A DNA stretch of 64,000 nucleotides. Origin: Hordeum vulgare subsp. vulgare. Lineage: Eukaryota; Streptophyta; Magnoliopsida; Poales; Poaceae. Below the pieces are notes generated by a model, which searched no databases, was not told where the DNA came from, and worked only from the letters and a program-made list of their open reading frames with translations. Position 1 is the stretch's first letter, and each line of letters begins with the position of its first letter. The DNA lies in contig NC_058522.1 of NCBI RefSeq assembly GCF_904849725.1, forward strand, positions 435,579,529 to 435,643,528. The letters run 5' to 3'. Below are positions 24,662 to 36,400 of the stretch, in pieces. The position numbers and the translations under genes were made by a program.

Positions 24662-25326
24662 CATCCCCAAGCTTGAGCTCTTTCCACTCCTTATCTCTTT
24701 GTCCATGAGAACATCACCCAAAACTTGAAAACTTCACAACACAAAACTTAAACAGAAACTCGTGATAACATTAGCACAAGAAAACAAACTACCACCTCTT
24801 TAGGTACAGTAGCAAACTTGATTTCAATTTATATTGGTGTTAGATTACTGTATTATCACTTTTCCATGGCTAGTACCCCCCGATAATATCCATAGTTTCA
24901 TCAAAACAAGCAACCAACTCAACAAAAACAGAATCTGTCAAAAACAGACCAGTTTGTAATAATCTGTATACTTCGTATACTTCTGGTACCTCAAAAATTC
25001 TGAACAATTACGACTACGTGGGAAAAAGGTATATCAACCAGCATAAAAAAGAATCAACTCAAAATTTATTTCTGAATAAAAAATAAATATAATATTGTGA
25101 GCGAAAAGTTTCTGTCTTTTTCCAGCAGGATAAAACAACCATCACCAAGACTAGTCATAAAGGTTTTGCTTGGATCAAACACAAAAAGAAACACAAAAGA
25201 CACAATCATAACAGAATTATAATGGTGTCGACGCAACAAAGCAGAAAGAAAAAAGATAAATTGATTGGGTTTCCTCCCAACAAGCGCTACTGTTTAACGC
25301 CCTTAGCTAGGCATAAAGCGATAGAA
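24662..25326 (-). other. array domain C, shortened non-coding 3' region
   Basis: The region begins at the polypurine tract (catccccaagctt on the plus strand) and corresponds to domain B only from about 16599 rightward. About 2 kb present in B is missing, consistent with a deletion between two copies of catccccaagctt. No gene is seen. Confidence 0.65.
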
Positions 25327-27402
25327 TCACGTATCGTCGTCTTTGGTACTCAAACCATAAGTAGCCCTCATCATGGATTCATAAGGCAATCTTATTTTCT
25401 TTCTAGGAAAATGCTCCATGCCCTTCTTTAAATGAAATTGAAATCTAATATTCCCTTCCTTCATATCGATGATAGCACCGATAGTCCTTAGGAAAGGTCT
25501 ACCAAGAATAATAGGGCATGTAGGATTGCAATCAATGTCAAGCACAATGAAATCCACGGGTACATAGTTCCTATTTGCAATAATAAGAACATCATTGATC
25601 CTCCCCATGGGTTTCTTAACAGTAGAATCCGCAAGATGCAAATTAAGAGAACACCCATCAATCTCATTAAAACCCAGAACATCACATAAAGACTTTGGAA
25701 TCACGGAAACACTAGCACCCAAATCACACAAAGCATTGCATTCATAGTTTTTGATTTTGGTTTTGATAGTAGGTTCCCACTCATCATGAAGCTTTCTAGG
25801 GATAGAGACTTCCAATTCAAGTTTCTCTTCAAGAGATTTTATCATAGCTTCGACGATATGATCGGTAAAGGCCTTGTTTTGGCTATAAGTGTGTGGAGAG
25901 TTTAGCATGGATTGCATCAAGGAAATGCATTCAATCAAGGAGCAACTATCATAATTGAATTCCTTGAAATCCAAAGTAGTAATTTCATTACTACTCAAAG
26001 TTTTAATATCTTCTACTCCACTTTTAATGCTTTTAGCATCAAGATAGATGGACTCCGAATCATTGGGGCGTTTTTCAACCAAGGTGGATTCATATCCAGC
26101 CCCATCATCATTAGGTTTGACACAAGAAAACAAAGATTCAGTGGGAGTCACACCAAGCACTTTAAGATCCTCGTGATTCTTATCACGAGAACATGCCTTT
26201 TTAAGCCATTCATGTCTAGCACGAATTTGGGCGGTTCTTTCTTTGCTCTCACTCATGGAAACACGCATAGCTTTCAAAGTTTCATCCATATTGATCTTGG
26301 GAGGAGCACATCTAACTTTCAAAGCATCAATATCACTAGACATTCTATCAATGCTCCTAGCCAAATCGTCAATTTTGAGTAGTTTTTCCTCTATGGACGC
26401 ATTGAAAATCTTTTGTGAGTTAATAAACTCTTTGATATTACTCTCTAGATCAGAGGGTAATCTATTGTAATTTCCATGAGTATTGTTGCAGGAGTTGCCA
26501 AAGTTATTAGAGGAGTTACTAGGAAAAGGCCTAGGAACATAGTTTCCTCTAAAAGCGTTGTTGTTGCCAAAATTATTCCTACCAACAAAATTAACGTCCG
26601 AGCTAGCGTTGATACTCTCAATCAAGGAAGACAAGGGCATATCATTAGGATCTAAAGGAGCACTTCTACTAGCAACCAAAATCATTAACTCATCCATCTT
26701 AGCACTCAACGAGTTAATTTCTTCTATAGCATGTACCTTCTTACTAGTAGGTGACCTTTCAGTGTGCCATTGAGAGTAGTTCGTCATGATATTATCTAGG
26801 GGTTTTGTGGCTTCTCCTAACGTGATTTCCATGAACGTTCCACCGGAAGCGAAGTCCAAGATGTTTCTAGAAGCGAAATTCAAGCCAGCGTAGAAGATTT
26901 GTATAATCATCCAAAGACTCAAGCCATAAGCGGGACAATTTCTAATCATCAATTTCATCCTCTCCCAAGATTGTGCAACATGTTCATGATCAAGTTGCTT
27001 AAAATTCATGATATCATTACGGAGAGAGATAATCTATGCCGGCGGAAAATACTTGGATATGTAAGCATCTTTGCACTTATTCCAAGAATCAATACTATTT
27101 TTGGGCAAATACGAAAACCAAGTTTTTGCTCGATCTCGCAACGAGAAAGGAAAAAGCTTCAATTTAATCACATCATTATCCACATCTTTCTTCTTTTGCA
27201 TATCGCAAAGCTCAATGAAGGTATTAAGATGGGATGCGGCATCTTCACTAGGAAGGCCGGAGAATTGCTCTTTCATAACAAGATTCAGCAAAGTGGCATT
27301 GATTTCGTCTGACTCCGCACTAGTGGCGGGAGCAATCGGAGTACTAATAAAATCATTATTATTAGTATTCGAGAAGTCACAAAGTTTGGTGTTTTTAGTC
27401 AT
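25327..27402 (-). pseudogene. array domain C gag-protease
   Basis: Gag starts at 27402 (MTKNTKLCDFSNTNNND) and carries the same fold motifs as domain B. A TAG after KYFPPA near 27034 interrupts it; the frame resumes without shift and is open from 27009 to 25327. The 560-codon segment covers the C-terminal Gag, a coiled-coil-like stretch (SNIKEFINSQKIFNASIEEK), the protease active site CDLGASVSVIPKSL and the ILGRPFLRTIG motif, ending GLSTKDDDT. Only one nonsense codon disables it, so it is the best preserved gypsy gene here. Polymerase is absent, so proteins for replication would have to come from another element. Confidence 0.82.
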
Positions 27403-27609
27403 GGTGACTTAAGCAAGCAAGAAAGCACACAAGCAAACAAAGAGCGAGCGAGAGAAAAGGGCGAACGAAAAAGGCAAACGAAAAAGGCAAATATTTTTTT
27501 GAATTTTTTTGTTTTACAGAAGTGGGGGAGAGGAAAACGAGAGGCAAAAAAGGTAAATGCAAGAGATGAGTTTGTGACACTTACTTGGATGAGTTCTTGA
27601 CTTGATCCT

Positions 27610-27626
27610 CCCCGGAAACGGCGCCA
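27610..27626 (-). other. primer-binding site (tRNA-Asp, one mismatch) next to LTR1
   Basis: The plus strand reads ccccggaaacggcgcca, one base different from the tRNA-Asp end, 11 bases inside LTR1. Confidence 0.82.
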
Positions 27627-27637
27627 GAAATCCTTCT

Positions 27638-29184
27638 TGCTACTTCTCAAACAACAGCGCCAGAAATTGACACGTTGACGGAGACTTGCTTGCGTTGGTT
27701 TTTCCCTTGAAGAGGAAAGGGTGATGCAGCACAGGAGCAGTAAGTATTTCCCTCAGTTGGAGAACCAAGGTATCAATCCGGTAGGAGAATCTCGTCAAGT
27801 GCATAGTACCTGCACAAACACAAAAGAGCTTGCACCCAACGCTATAAACGGGTTGTCAATCCCTTCAAGAATGATTGCAAAGTGAGATCTGGAGGCGCAA
27901 AGTGCAACGAAGAAAAAGAGTAAGGCTGAAAATATGGTGTGGAGTAGACCCCGGGGCGATAGTGTTCACTAGAGGCTTCTCTCAAAATAGCAAATATTAC
28001 GATGGGTGAACAAATTATTGTTGAGCAATTGATAGAACCATGCAAAGTCATGACGATATCTAAGGCAATGATCATACATATAGGCATCACGTCCGAGACA
28101 AGTAGACCGATACTTTCTGCATCTAGTACTATTACTCCACACATCGACCGCTATCCAGCATGCATCTAGTGTATTGAGTTCATGACGAACAGAGTAACGC
28201 CTTAAGCAAGATGACATGATGTAGAGGGATAAACTCAAACCAATGATGAAAACCCCATCTTTTTACCCTTGATGGAAACAGCACGATGTGTGCCTCGCTA
28301 CACCTTATGTCAGTGGGTGAGGTCACCGCACGGTATGAACCCAAAACCAAGCACTTCTCCCATTGCAAGAATCATAGATCAAGCTGGCCAAACAAAACCC
28401 ATAACTCGAAGAGAATTACAAGGATATGAAATCATGCATAAGAGAGATCAAAAGAAACTCAAATAAGATTCATAGATAATCTGATCATAAATCCACAATT
28501 CATTGGATCTCGATAAACATACCGCAAAAGAAGATTACATCGGATAGATCTCCATGAAGATCATGGAGAACTTTGTATTGAAGATCCAAGAGAGAGAATA
28601 AGCCATCTAGCTACTAGCTATGGACCCGTAGGTCTATGATGAACTACTCACGCATCATCGAAGAGGTCATGGTGTTGATGAAGAAGCCCTCCGTATCCGA
28701 ATCCCCCCTCCGGCAGGGCACCAGAACCTGCCCCGGATGGGATCTTGCGGAGACAGAAGCTTGCGGCGGCAGAAAAGTACTTTTGATGATCTCATGATTT
28801 TTTTCTAGGATTTTAGGGAATATATAGGCGAAAGACCTAGGGCAGAGGTGGCCCAGGGAGCCTACAAGCCTGGGAGGCGTGGGCCCCGTGGTCGCGGCTA
28901 GGGGGCTTGTGGGGTCCCTGGTGGCCCCCTGCCTTGGTTCTCAAGCTTCCCGATCTTCTTCTGTTTTGGAAAAAATCTTTTCGGGAGTTTTATTCTGTTT
29001 AGACTCCATTTAAAATCCTCCTGTGAAAAGGGTCAAAAACACGGAAAAAAATAAGAACTGGCACTTGGCACTAAGTTAATAGGTTAGTCCCAAAAAAGAT
29101 ATAAAAGGCATACAAAACATCCAAAGTTTGACAGGATAATAGCATGAAACCATCAAAAATTATAGATACGTTGCAGACGTATCA
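27638..29184 (-). repeat. array LTR1, outer 5' LTR
   Basis: This 1547-bp LTR starts tgctacttctcaaac and ends gacgtatca, followed by the AATCT target duplication. It is of the same family and size as the solo LTR at 37328-38868 (1541 bp, opposite orientation) and shares its left end with LTR4. Confidence 0.85.
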
Positions 29185-29189
29185 AATCT

Positions 29190-29292
29190 CTCCTCCCGTA
29201 GATGGTCATCATCATGGATAGATCTTGTGTGCGTGTAGGAATTTTTTTGTTTCCCATGTGTCGTTCCCCATCAGTGGCATCATGAGCTAGGT
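29190..29292 (+). repeat. end of copia 5' LTR and primer-binding site
   Basis: The copia 5' LTR resumes after the array and ends at 29273 (cgttccccatca, like the 3' LTR end at 46365). It is followed by tggcatcatgagctagg (from 29275), a diverged form of the initiator-tRNA-Met primer site TGGTATCAGAGC used by most copia elements. The primer identity is inference, since several bases differ. Confidence 0.7.
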
Positions 29293-31797
29293 CTATGCGT
29301 AGATGACATCTCAAGTAGAACACAAAGGAGTTTGTGGGCGTTGGTATATAGATTTCTGCCCTCCTTAGTGTTTTCTTTATTCAGCGGTATTGTTTGATGA
29401 AGCGGCCCGAACCAACCTTACTCGTATGCTTACGAGAGACCGGTTCCATCAACTAATATGCAACTTATTGCATAAAGATGGTGGTGGGTTTCTGTTTCTC
29501 CTACTTTAGTTGAATCGGATTTGACAAAGGTGGTCCTTGGAGAAGGTTAAATAGAAACTTGTGTATCACCATTGTGGTTTTGCGAAGGTAAGAATCGTTC
29601 TTGCTAGATAACCATAACAGCCACGTAAAACATGCAACAACAAATTAGAGGACGTCTAACTTGTCTTTGCAGGGTATGCATGTGATGTGATATGGCCAAC
29701 GACATGATGTGATATATTTGATGAATGAGATGATCATGTTGTAATAGTTAAATATTGACTTGCATGTCGATGCTACGACAACCGGCAGGATCCATGTGGT
29801 TGTATTTAATTATTTTGTGTTTGGTGATGCTTTACTTTATCGCTAAGAGGTAGCAATAGTAGTACAAGCATAGTTGGTGCGACAACCTCAATGGCAGCAC
29901 GATGATGGAGATCATGGTGTCCTGCTGGTGACGATGGAGATCATGCCGGTGCTTTGGTGATGGAGATCAAGAAGCACAAGATCATGGCCATATCATGTCA
30001 CTTATGATTTGCATGTGATGTTAATCCCTTTTATGCACCTTGTTTTGCTTAGGACAGCAATAGAATTATAAGGTGACCCCTCACTAAAATTTCAAGATAA
30101 AATTGTGTTCTCCCCGAGTGTGCACCGTTGCGAAAGTTCGTCATTTCGAGACACCACGTGATTATCGGGTGTGATAGACTCTACTTTCACATACAACGGG
30201 TGTAAGACAATATTTCACACGCGGAGCACTCAGGTTAAACTTGACAAGCCTAGCATGTACAGACATGGCCTCAGAACACAAGAGACCGAAAGGTCGAACA
30301 TGAGTCATATAGTAGATATGATCAACATAGAGATGGTCACCATTGAAGCCAACTCATCTCACGTGATGATCGGACTTGGGTTGATGGATTTGAATCATGT
30401 ACCACTCGAATGACCAGAGGGATGTTAATTTGAGTGGGAGTTCTTAAGTAATATGATTAACTGAACTCATTATGATGAACATAGTCAAAATATCTTTACA
30501 AATTATGTCATAGATGATTAGCTTGTGTTGTAGCTCCTCTGTTTTTGATATGTTCCTAGAGAAAACTAAGTTGAAAGATGATAGTAGCGATTATGCGGAC
30601 TGGGTCCATAAACTGAGGATTGTCCTCATTGCTGCACACAAGGCTTATGTCCTTAATGCACCGCTCGGTGTGCTACCCCCCAAGCGTCGTGTGTGGATGT
30701 TGCGAACATCTGACATACACGTTTTGATGACTAAGTGATAGTTGAGTGTGTCATGCTTTATGGCTTAGAATTGAGGTGTCCAAGATGTTTTGAACGTCAC
30801 GGGACATATGAGATGTTCCAAGAGCTGAAATTAGGATTTCAGGCTCGTGCCCGTGTTGAGAGGTATGAGATCTCCGATAAGATTCTTTGCGTGCAAAGTA
30901 AGGGAGAAAAGCTCAATCATTGAGCATGTGCTCGGATTGTTTGGGTGCTACAATCGCTTGAATTGAATGGGAGTTGACCTTCTAGATAAGATAGTGATTG
31001 AAATAGTTCTCCAAAGTCACTGCCACCAAGATACTAGAGCTTCGTGATGAACTATAGCATATCAGGGATGAACAAGATGATCCCTGGATTATTCGTGATG
31101 TTTGACACTGCAAAAGTAGAAATCAAGCAGGAGCATCAAGTTTTGATGGTTAGTAAAATCACTAGTTTTGAGAAGGGCAAGGGCAAAAAGGGATACTTCA
31201 TGAAATGGCAAACCAGTTGCCGCTCTAAAAGAAGAAACCCAAGGTTGAACCCAAACCCGAGACTAAGTGATTCTATTATGAGGGGATCGGTCACTGAAGA
31301 GGAACTGCCCTCGATACTTGGTAGTTAAGAAGGCTCGCAACGTCGACAAAAGTATATTGGATATATGTGTTAGTTATGTGTACCTTACTAGTACTCCTAG
31401 TAGCACCGGGGTATTAGATACCGGTTCAGTTGCTAAGTGTTAGTAACTAAAAATTATAGCTGCGGAATAAACGTGTACTAGCAAGGGTGAGTCGACGATG
31501 TGTGTTGGAAGTAATTCCGAGGTTGATGTGAACAAACATCACACGCTCCCTCTACCATCGGGATTAGTGTTGAACCTAAATAAATGTTATTTCGTGTTTG
31601 CGTTGAGCATGGACATGATTAGATCGTGTTTATTGCAATACGATTATTCATTTAAAAGAGTAATGGTTACTCCATTTACTTGAATAAAACCTACAATGGT
31701 CATGCACCTAATATGAATGGTTTATTGAATCTCGATCTAGTGGTACACATGTTCATAATATTCATGCCAAAAGATACAAGGTAGTAGTGATAGTACC
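29293..31797 (+). pseudogene. copia Angela/BARE-1 leader and gag remnant
   Basis: The first 1.2 kb are untranslated leader without a supported frame. Gag pieces appear in changing frames: MFLEKTKLKDDSSDYADWVHKLRIVLIAAHKAYVLNAPLG at about 30550-30670 (typical copia Gag N-terminus), then 30735-30923, then 31044-31328 with the Lys-rich SFEKGKGKKG region that precedes the zinc knuckle. Protease cannot be recognised with confidence around 31400-31680. Multiple stops and frameshifts make this a relic. The stretch ends where the Retand-like element inserts at 31798. Confidence 0.75.
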
Positions 31798-32295
31798 TGT
31801 CGTGGTTTTGTCACGGCAGATGTCCTCGTGAAAGGACTTAAAGATGGAGCCATCGCACCTTGGTGGTGACCCGAAGGGGGTGAGAGAAAGCGAGACTCAG
31901 ATTTACCCAGGTTCGGCCCCTCATGAGGAGGTAAAAGCCTACGTCCTGCTTTGTGTGGATTAGTGATGGTTTTCGATTACAAGGAGGACGTAACTCGCCT
32001 GACCTAGCTCTCGATTCTCTCTAACTCGCCTAATCTTTCCCCGGGACTCACCTTTATATACAGGTCGAGGCCCTAGGGTTTACAAAAGTCCTGCCATGCT
32101 ACTCCATGTAGCTTTCCCTATCTCTGAGTCGCCGTGCTCTCCACGATTGGGAACTCCCTTGGTAATCTACCATCTGCACGACCTCTCGAACCGCCATCCA
32201 GCTTCTGGGCCACAAGACATGCTTCGAATGGTAAGTCGCCCCTTTGATGACCCGGCCCACTAAGGGTGGGTTATCCGCAGGTAATATCCCCAACA
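31798..32295 (-). repeat. 3' LTR of the Retand-like element
   Basis: Proposed LTR of 498 bp, starting TGTCGTGGTTTTGTCACGG and ending aatatccccaaca on the plus strand. The adjoining ttaggccccag gives a short purine-rich CTGGGGCCTAA on the minus strand, in the right place for a polypurine tract. The right border is chosen from the TG/CA ends and that tract; no second complete copy is available to prove it. Confidence 0.55.
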
Positions 32296-33420
32296 TTAGG
32301 CCCCAGATTGTCTTGAATTCACTCATGTCAATAAACCTTCACGAACTTTGGGGCGACTCTTACCATCTCTATCTTTCGACGAACGATAAGTCGCCACCCG
32401 TTGTAATTTTATCTAACCCGCCGTGTAATCTTTGATGACATCACCTTATCCCCTTAATTCTGGGATTTTTAATACCGCAACCACCCAACGGATATTTTCC
32501 TCCATATTCACTTACCCCGAAAACCTAGGCGCCATTATCGCAGATTCTGACTTGTCGCCTGGATCTCCGCGTTGACAACCTCGATTCCCATTCCGACCCT
32601 TTAAATAACCGCAAGAGAAATGGGGGGAAGCTCTGTCACCTACCTCCATCTCTTCCCTCGTCTTCCTCGCGCTCTTCCTCTTCCTCCGCCAGCACCCCGG
32701 CGTCGTCACCGGCTCCTGAAGCTCCTCCGTTGACCGTGGTCTTCCGGGCGCCTTCAAGTCAACAAGAAGCGCGAAGCTCTCCGCTTTCATCCCCGACACC
32801 GGTCTCCTTTCCTCAGGTACACACATTCCCTTATTAGGATTAATCTGAGAATTCCATGGCCATTGTTCTCGCAAGCTAGCTCCATGACGCGACAAACATT
32901 CCTTACTGCTTTAGATCCGCTTTATATCTTCGTAGTAGATTCAGGCAGTGGCAAACCATGGCCACTTTATCGCGTCCTTTCGATATCTTAAGCCTTCACG
33001 CCGTGGATCCAATACTGTCGCTACCTTATGTTCATAGCCTTTCATCATTTTTCCGAGCATTATTCCTTTATTTTGATCCACTCGTAGATCCATAGTTTAC
33101 TGCTTATTTTTAGAAACATGTTTGTTCGTCTCCCGAGAATATCCCTAAGGAAAAAGGACCCTTGAGAGTCGCCGTTTAGCTCCCGCTTCCATAGCGACTT
33201 AAATTTATCACCATAGTTATGCCCCCTTCCTTTCCAATTGAAGATCGAGTTACAATATTTCAAACATACTTCCATGAACCACCCGAGTAGCGAGTTATGA
33301 TGTATGTCACCCATTGGCGAGTCACCAAATCCTTCTTGAACATATTGTAGACCCACACTCGCCGGTTGGAACACTTCATAGTTTTTACTGAATCACCTTG
33401 TTCCCCTTTCTTTTGTAGTC
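32296..33420. other. Retand-like element, region between LTR and extra gene
   Basis: No coding domain is recognised. A pyrimidine-rich leader with ctcttcctcttcctccgcc near 32670 and a possible 5' untranslated intron acceptor (ttcttttgtag at 33408-33418) immediately before the ATG at 33421 suggest this holds the promoter and leader of the extra gene. Confidence 0.4.
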
Positions 33421-36400
33421 ATGGCTATCTCGAAGTGCAATTGGTTACCAACAAAAATTGATGACGCTACTCTCGAGAAGTTTGTTAAGGCGAGTCTTCT
33501 TGACAACAAGGAAACCATTGGTTGGAGAACCGCCCCGGGCGAGTTGATTCCCAATCCTGCTGCAGGAAAAGTAGTCATCTTTACCGACTACCTTGAACGA
33601 GGTTTTAAACCGCCTGGGTCAAAGTTTTTTCAAGACGTCTGGCATTTCCTTAACATCCATCCTAAAGACCTCGGACCCAACTCCATCAGCAACCTTTGCC
33701 AGTTCCAGGTCTTTTGTGAGGTATACTTGCAGAGAGAGCCCACAGTTCCTTTATTTTGGAACTTCTTCCATTTGAATCGCCAGACTGAGTTTACCAACGG
33801 TCCCAACCATGAACTTGGAGGAGTCAACATTCAAAGACGTCGCGACCGTGGATTTCCTTCAGTCCTTCTGCCCAGCCATCCCAAGGGCTGGGCCGAGTCA
33901 TGGTTTTATTGTCGAGACACCTCTCCACCTGGCGAAAACCCACTCCCGGGTTTCAGAGAAGATCGCCTGCCTATGGACTTCAAACTGCCCGAGAAACTCA
34001 CAGAAGAGGAAGAGTCGGAATTTATCCCCATTTTCTCCGAGTTACGGTCTTTGACCAACAACGGGCTCATCGGGATTGATCTGTTTCGCTGCTGGGTGGA
34101 GTGGAATATTCTTCCCTTGAGTCGCCGAGACGGGTTAATATATGAATACAATGGTACGGTAAACCATCCGCAGTGCTTCCACCACAAAAGACTCTCAGAG
34201 AGTGACATTGTTGGAATCATCAAGAAGCTAACTAGTGAGCCTTTGGAAGAATGTGCCAAGATTGGGCTCAAGGCCTTCTGCCGCTCCAACCCGGTGCCGC
34301 CAGTAAGAATCCAAGCTACCTTTTGTTTCTTTATACTTACCAATGCTCTTGGTTTGAAATTCACTTCTATTCATCAGAAAAGTGATCCATTTTGGCAAAG
34401 GGGCCCCAAAGTGACCGCCCAAAAGAACACTAAGCCGCCACCAAAGAAGAAGAAGAAAACAAGCAAAGGTAAAGCCGCCGCCAAAGATTCATCTGTTGTC
34501 GGCGAGTCACGAGCTGACGAAGAGCAATCAGAGGTAAAACATCCCCCTCACTCATTACCTGTGTATTCCGACTCATGCATATACCATGTGTCTTTATGTG
34601 TAGGGCGAGGACAATGAGAGCCAAGATGACGCGCTCGAGGTAATTTCTATTTCTTCTGACTCACCTTCCCCTTCTCCTAGACCAGCCAGACGGATCTGTG
34701 GGAAAGTGCCCATGACTCACCCATATGCTTATATGGAACCTGATTTCCTTTTGAAGAAAGCAAGATATACCCCAAGCGCAAAACCCGTAGTCACTCTCGC
34801 GACTTAATCTCCGGACTACCTCAGAAGACAACCGGCCGGAAGCGCACCAGCGAGGTACACTTTTGTTTTACCATACCCTTCCTTGTGTAAAATATGACTC
34901 TCAACTTCCTTAACTTTTAAGCCTTTATTCTACCAGACTTCTCCCCCTACATCTGGCGACTCATCAATGTCAGCTCTCCCGCCGATGGTTCGTGTGCAAG
35001 GGTGAGTCCCTTTGTTAATCCCAATTTCTTCTAAACAATGATATGTGCTTTTAATCTTGGTGCCTTTGTCTCAGAGCGCAAGCGAAGAGAAGGAAAACTG
35101 GTGACTTATCTTCTGCTCCTAAAACAACTGAGGCCTTATGCACGAGCGCCTCTGTCCTAGAGATTGATGAGGAGCAAGCGGCGGCTCATGATATTCATGT
35201 GGACGATATTCTCGATGTCCGGGATGACTCGCCCGTAATTTTGAAGGAAACTGCTGACAAGGTTAACCCGCCAAGCCCTCTCAAGGCGACTGAAGATCCA
35301 GATGATGTCATAGTCACCGGTACTAGCTACTCCACTCCTCCAGTTGCGGTATTGTCTAAGCATACCTCCAAGGAATCTCGTCCTTCCACTGATCAAGACA
35401 CCAGTAAATTCAAGCTCTCCCATTATGAGAAGCTGGAATTTGACCAACTTTGCTCTGGCTTCGTAAGTCGCCTAGAGACGAGTTATGAGATGAACAAAAG
35501 CTTGATTCATCTTATGAAGGTTAAGCATGAGGTACGTCTACTTATGTATTCTCTTCCACCCATTAGCCTTCCAAGGGCCGGGTCATCTTTTGAAAGATGA
35601 GTCGGGTCTTGAATATAGTTAAAATCTTCAACCTGTAGCCCCCAAGGGCCCGGTCATCTTTTGAAAGATGAGCCGGGTCTTGAATATAGTTAAAATCTTC
35701 AACTTGTAGCCCCCAGGGGTCGGGTCATCTTTTGAAAGATGAGTCGGGTCTTGAGTATAGTTAAAATCTTCAACCTGTAGCCCCCAAGGGTCGGGTCATC
35801 TTTTGAAAGATGAGTCGGGTCTTGAGTATAGTTAAAATCTTCAACATGTAGCCCCCAAGGGTCGGGTCATCTTTTGAAAGATGAGCCATCTTGACTATAG
35901 TTAAAAATCTTCAACCTGTAGCCCCCTAGGACCGGGTCATCTTTTGAAAGATGAGTCAGATCTTGAATATGGTATGACGTTGAATAAAATTATACATTAG
36001 CCCGCAAGTGTCAAGAGTATTGCTTGCAATAATGTTGAAACTTGTCTCCCCAAATTTTATGTGCAGGAGTCTGTGACCCAGACTGAGTCAGCTTTAGCCG
36101 ACTTAAGGAAGAATCTGGCTGAACAACAAGATGCACAATCTGAGTCAGAGAGGAAATACCGCTTGATTCTGGCTGAGCTGGAGAGGATGAAGGCTGACCA
36201 TCAAAAACTGGAGAAGAAAGCCAAAGTTGACCAAGCCACCATCCTTAAGCGTGCTAAGCAAGCTGAGGAAAAATTGGAAGCCGCCCAACAAGAGTTGTCC
36301 GGCTTAAAAAAGCACATTTCCAACATGACTGTTGCTATGTTCCGTAAGCATTAACCCTTGCCTTTTGAAGAAGTAATCTGGTCTCCAAAAAACTATCAAA

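Larger units (their letters stand above)
9797..29184 (-). mobile_element. gypsy LTR/internal-domain tandem array (multimer), one insertion unit
   Basis: Read on the minus strand the order is LTR1 (29184-27638), internal C, LTR2 (24661-23030), internal B, LTR3 (14580-12878), internal A, truncated LTR4 (10699-9797). Each of LTR1 to LTR3 has a tRNA-Asp primer site just downstream, and each internal domain ends at the next LTR, so neighbours share LTRs. The outer borders are flanked by the same 5 bp, AATCT (9792-9796 and 29185-29189), and the copia LTR around it is continuous once one copy is removed. This argues for a single insertion later expanded or mosaicised by LTR recombination. The internal domains encode only gag-protease or an unknown ORF, with no polymerase, so the unit is non-autonomous. 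Family is Sabrina/WHAM-like by recognition only. Confidence 0.8.

Noticed and set aside
12851..27626. tRNA-Asp genes
   Set aside because: The 17-base matches at 12851, 23003 and 27610 are primer-binding sites next to LTRs. No cloverleaf or polymerase III boxes accompany them.
33421..34533. Host single-copy gene
   Set aside because: The long open first exon looks gene-like, but it lies between the GTACC duplications and beside an LTR and pol, and matches the known extra ORF of Tat-clade elements.
35563..35985. CRISPR-like array
   Set aside because: The units are contiguous near-identical repeats with no unique spacers, in a plant retroelement.
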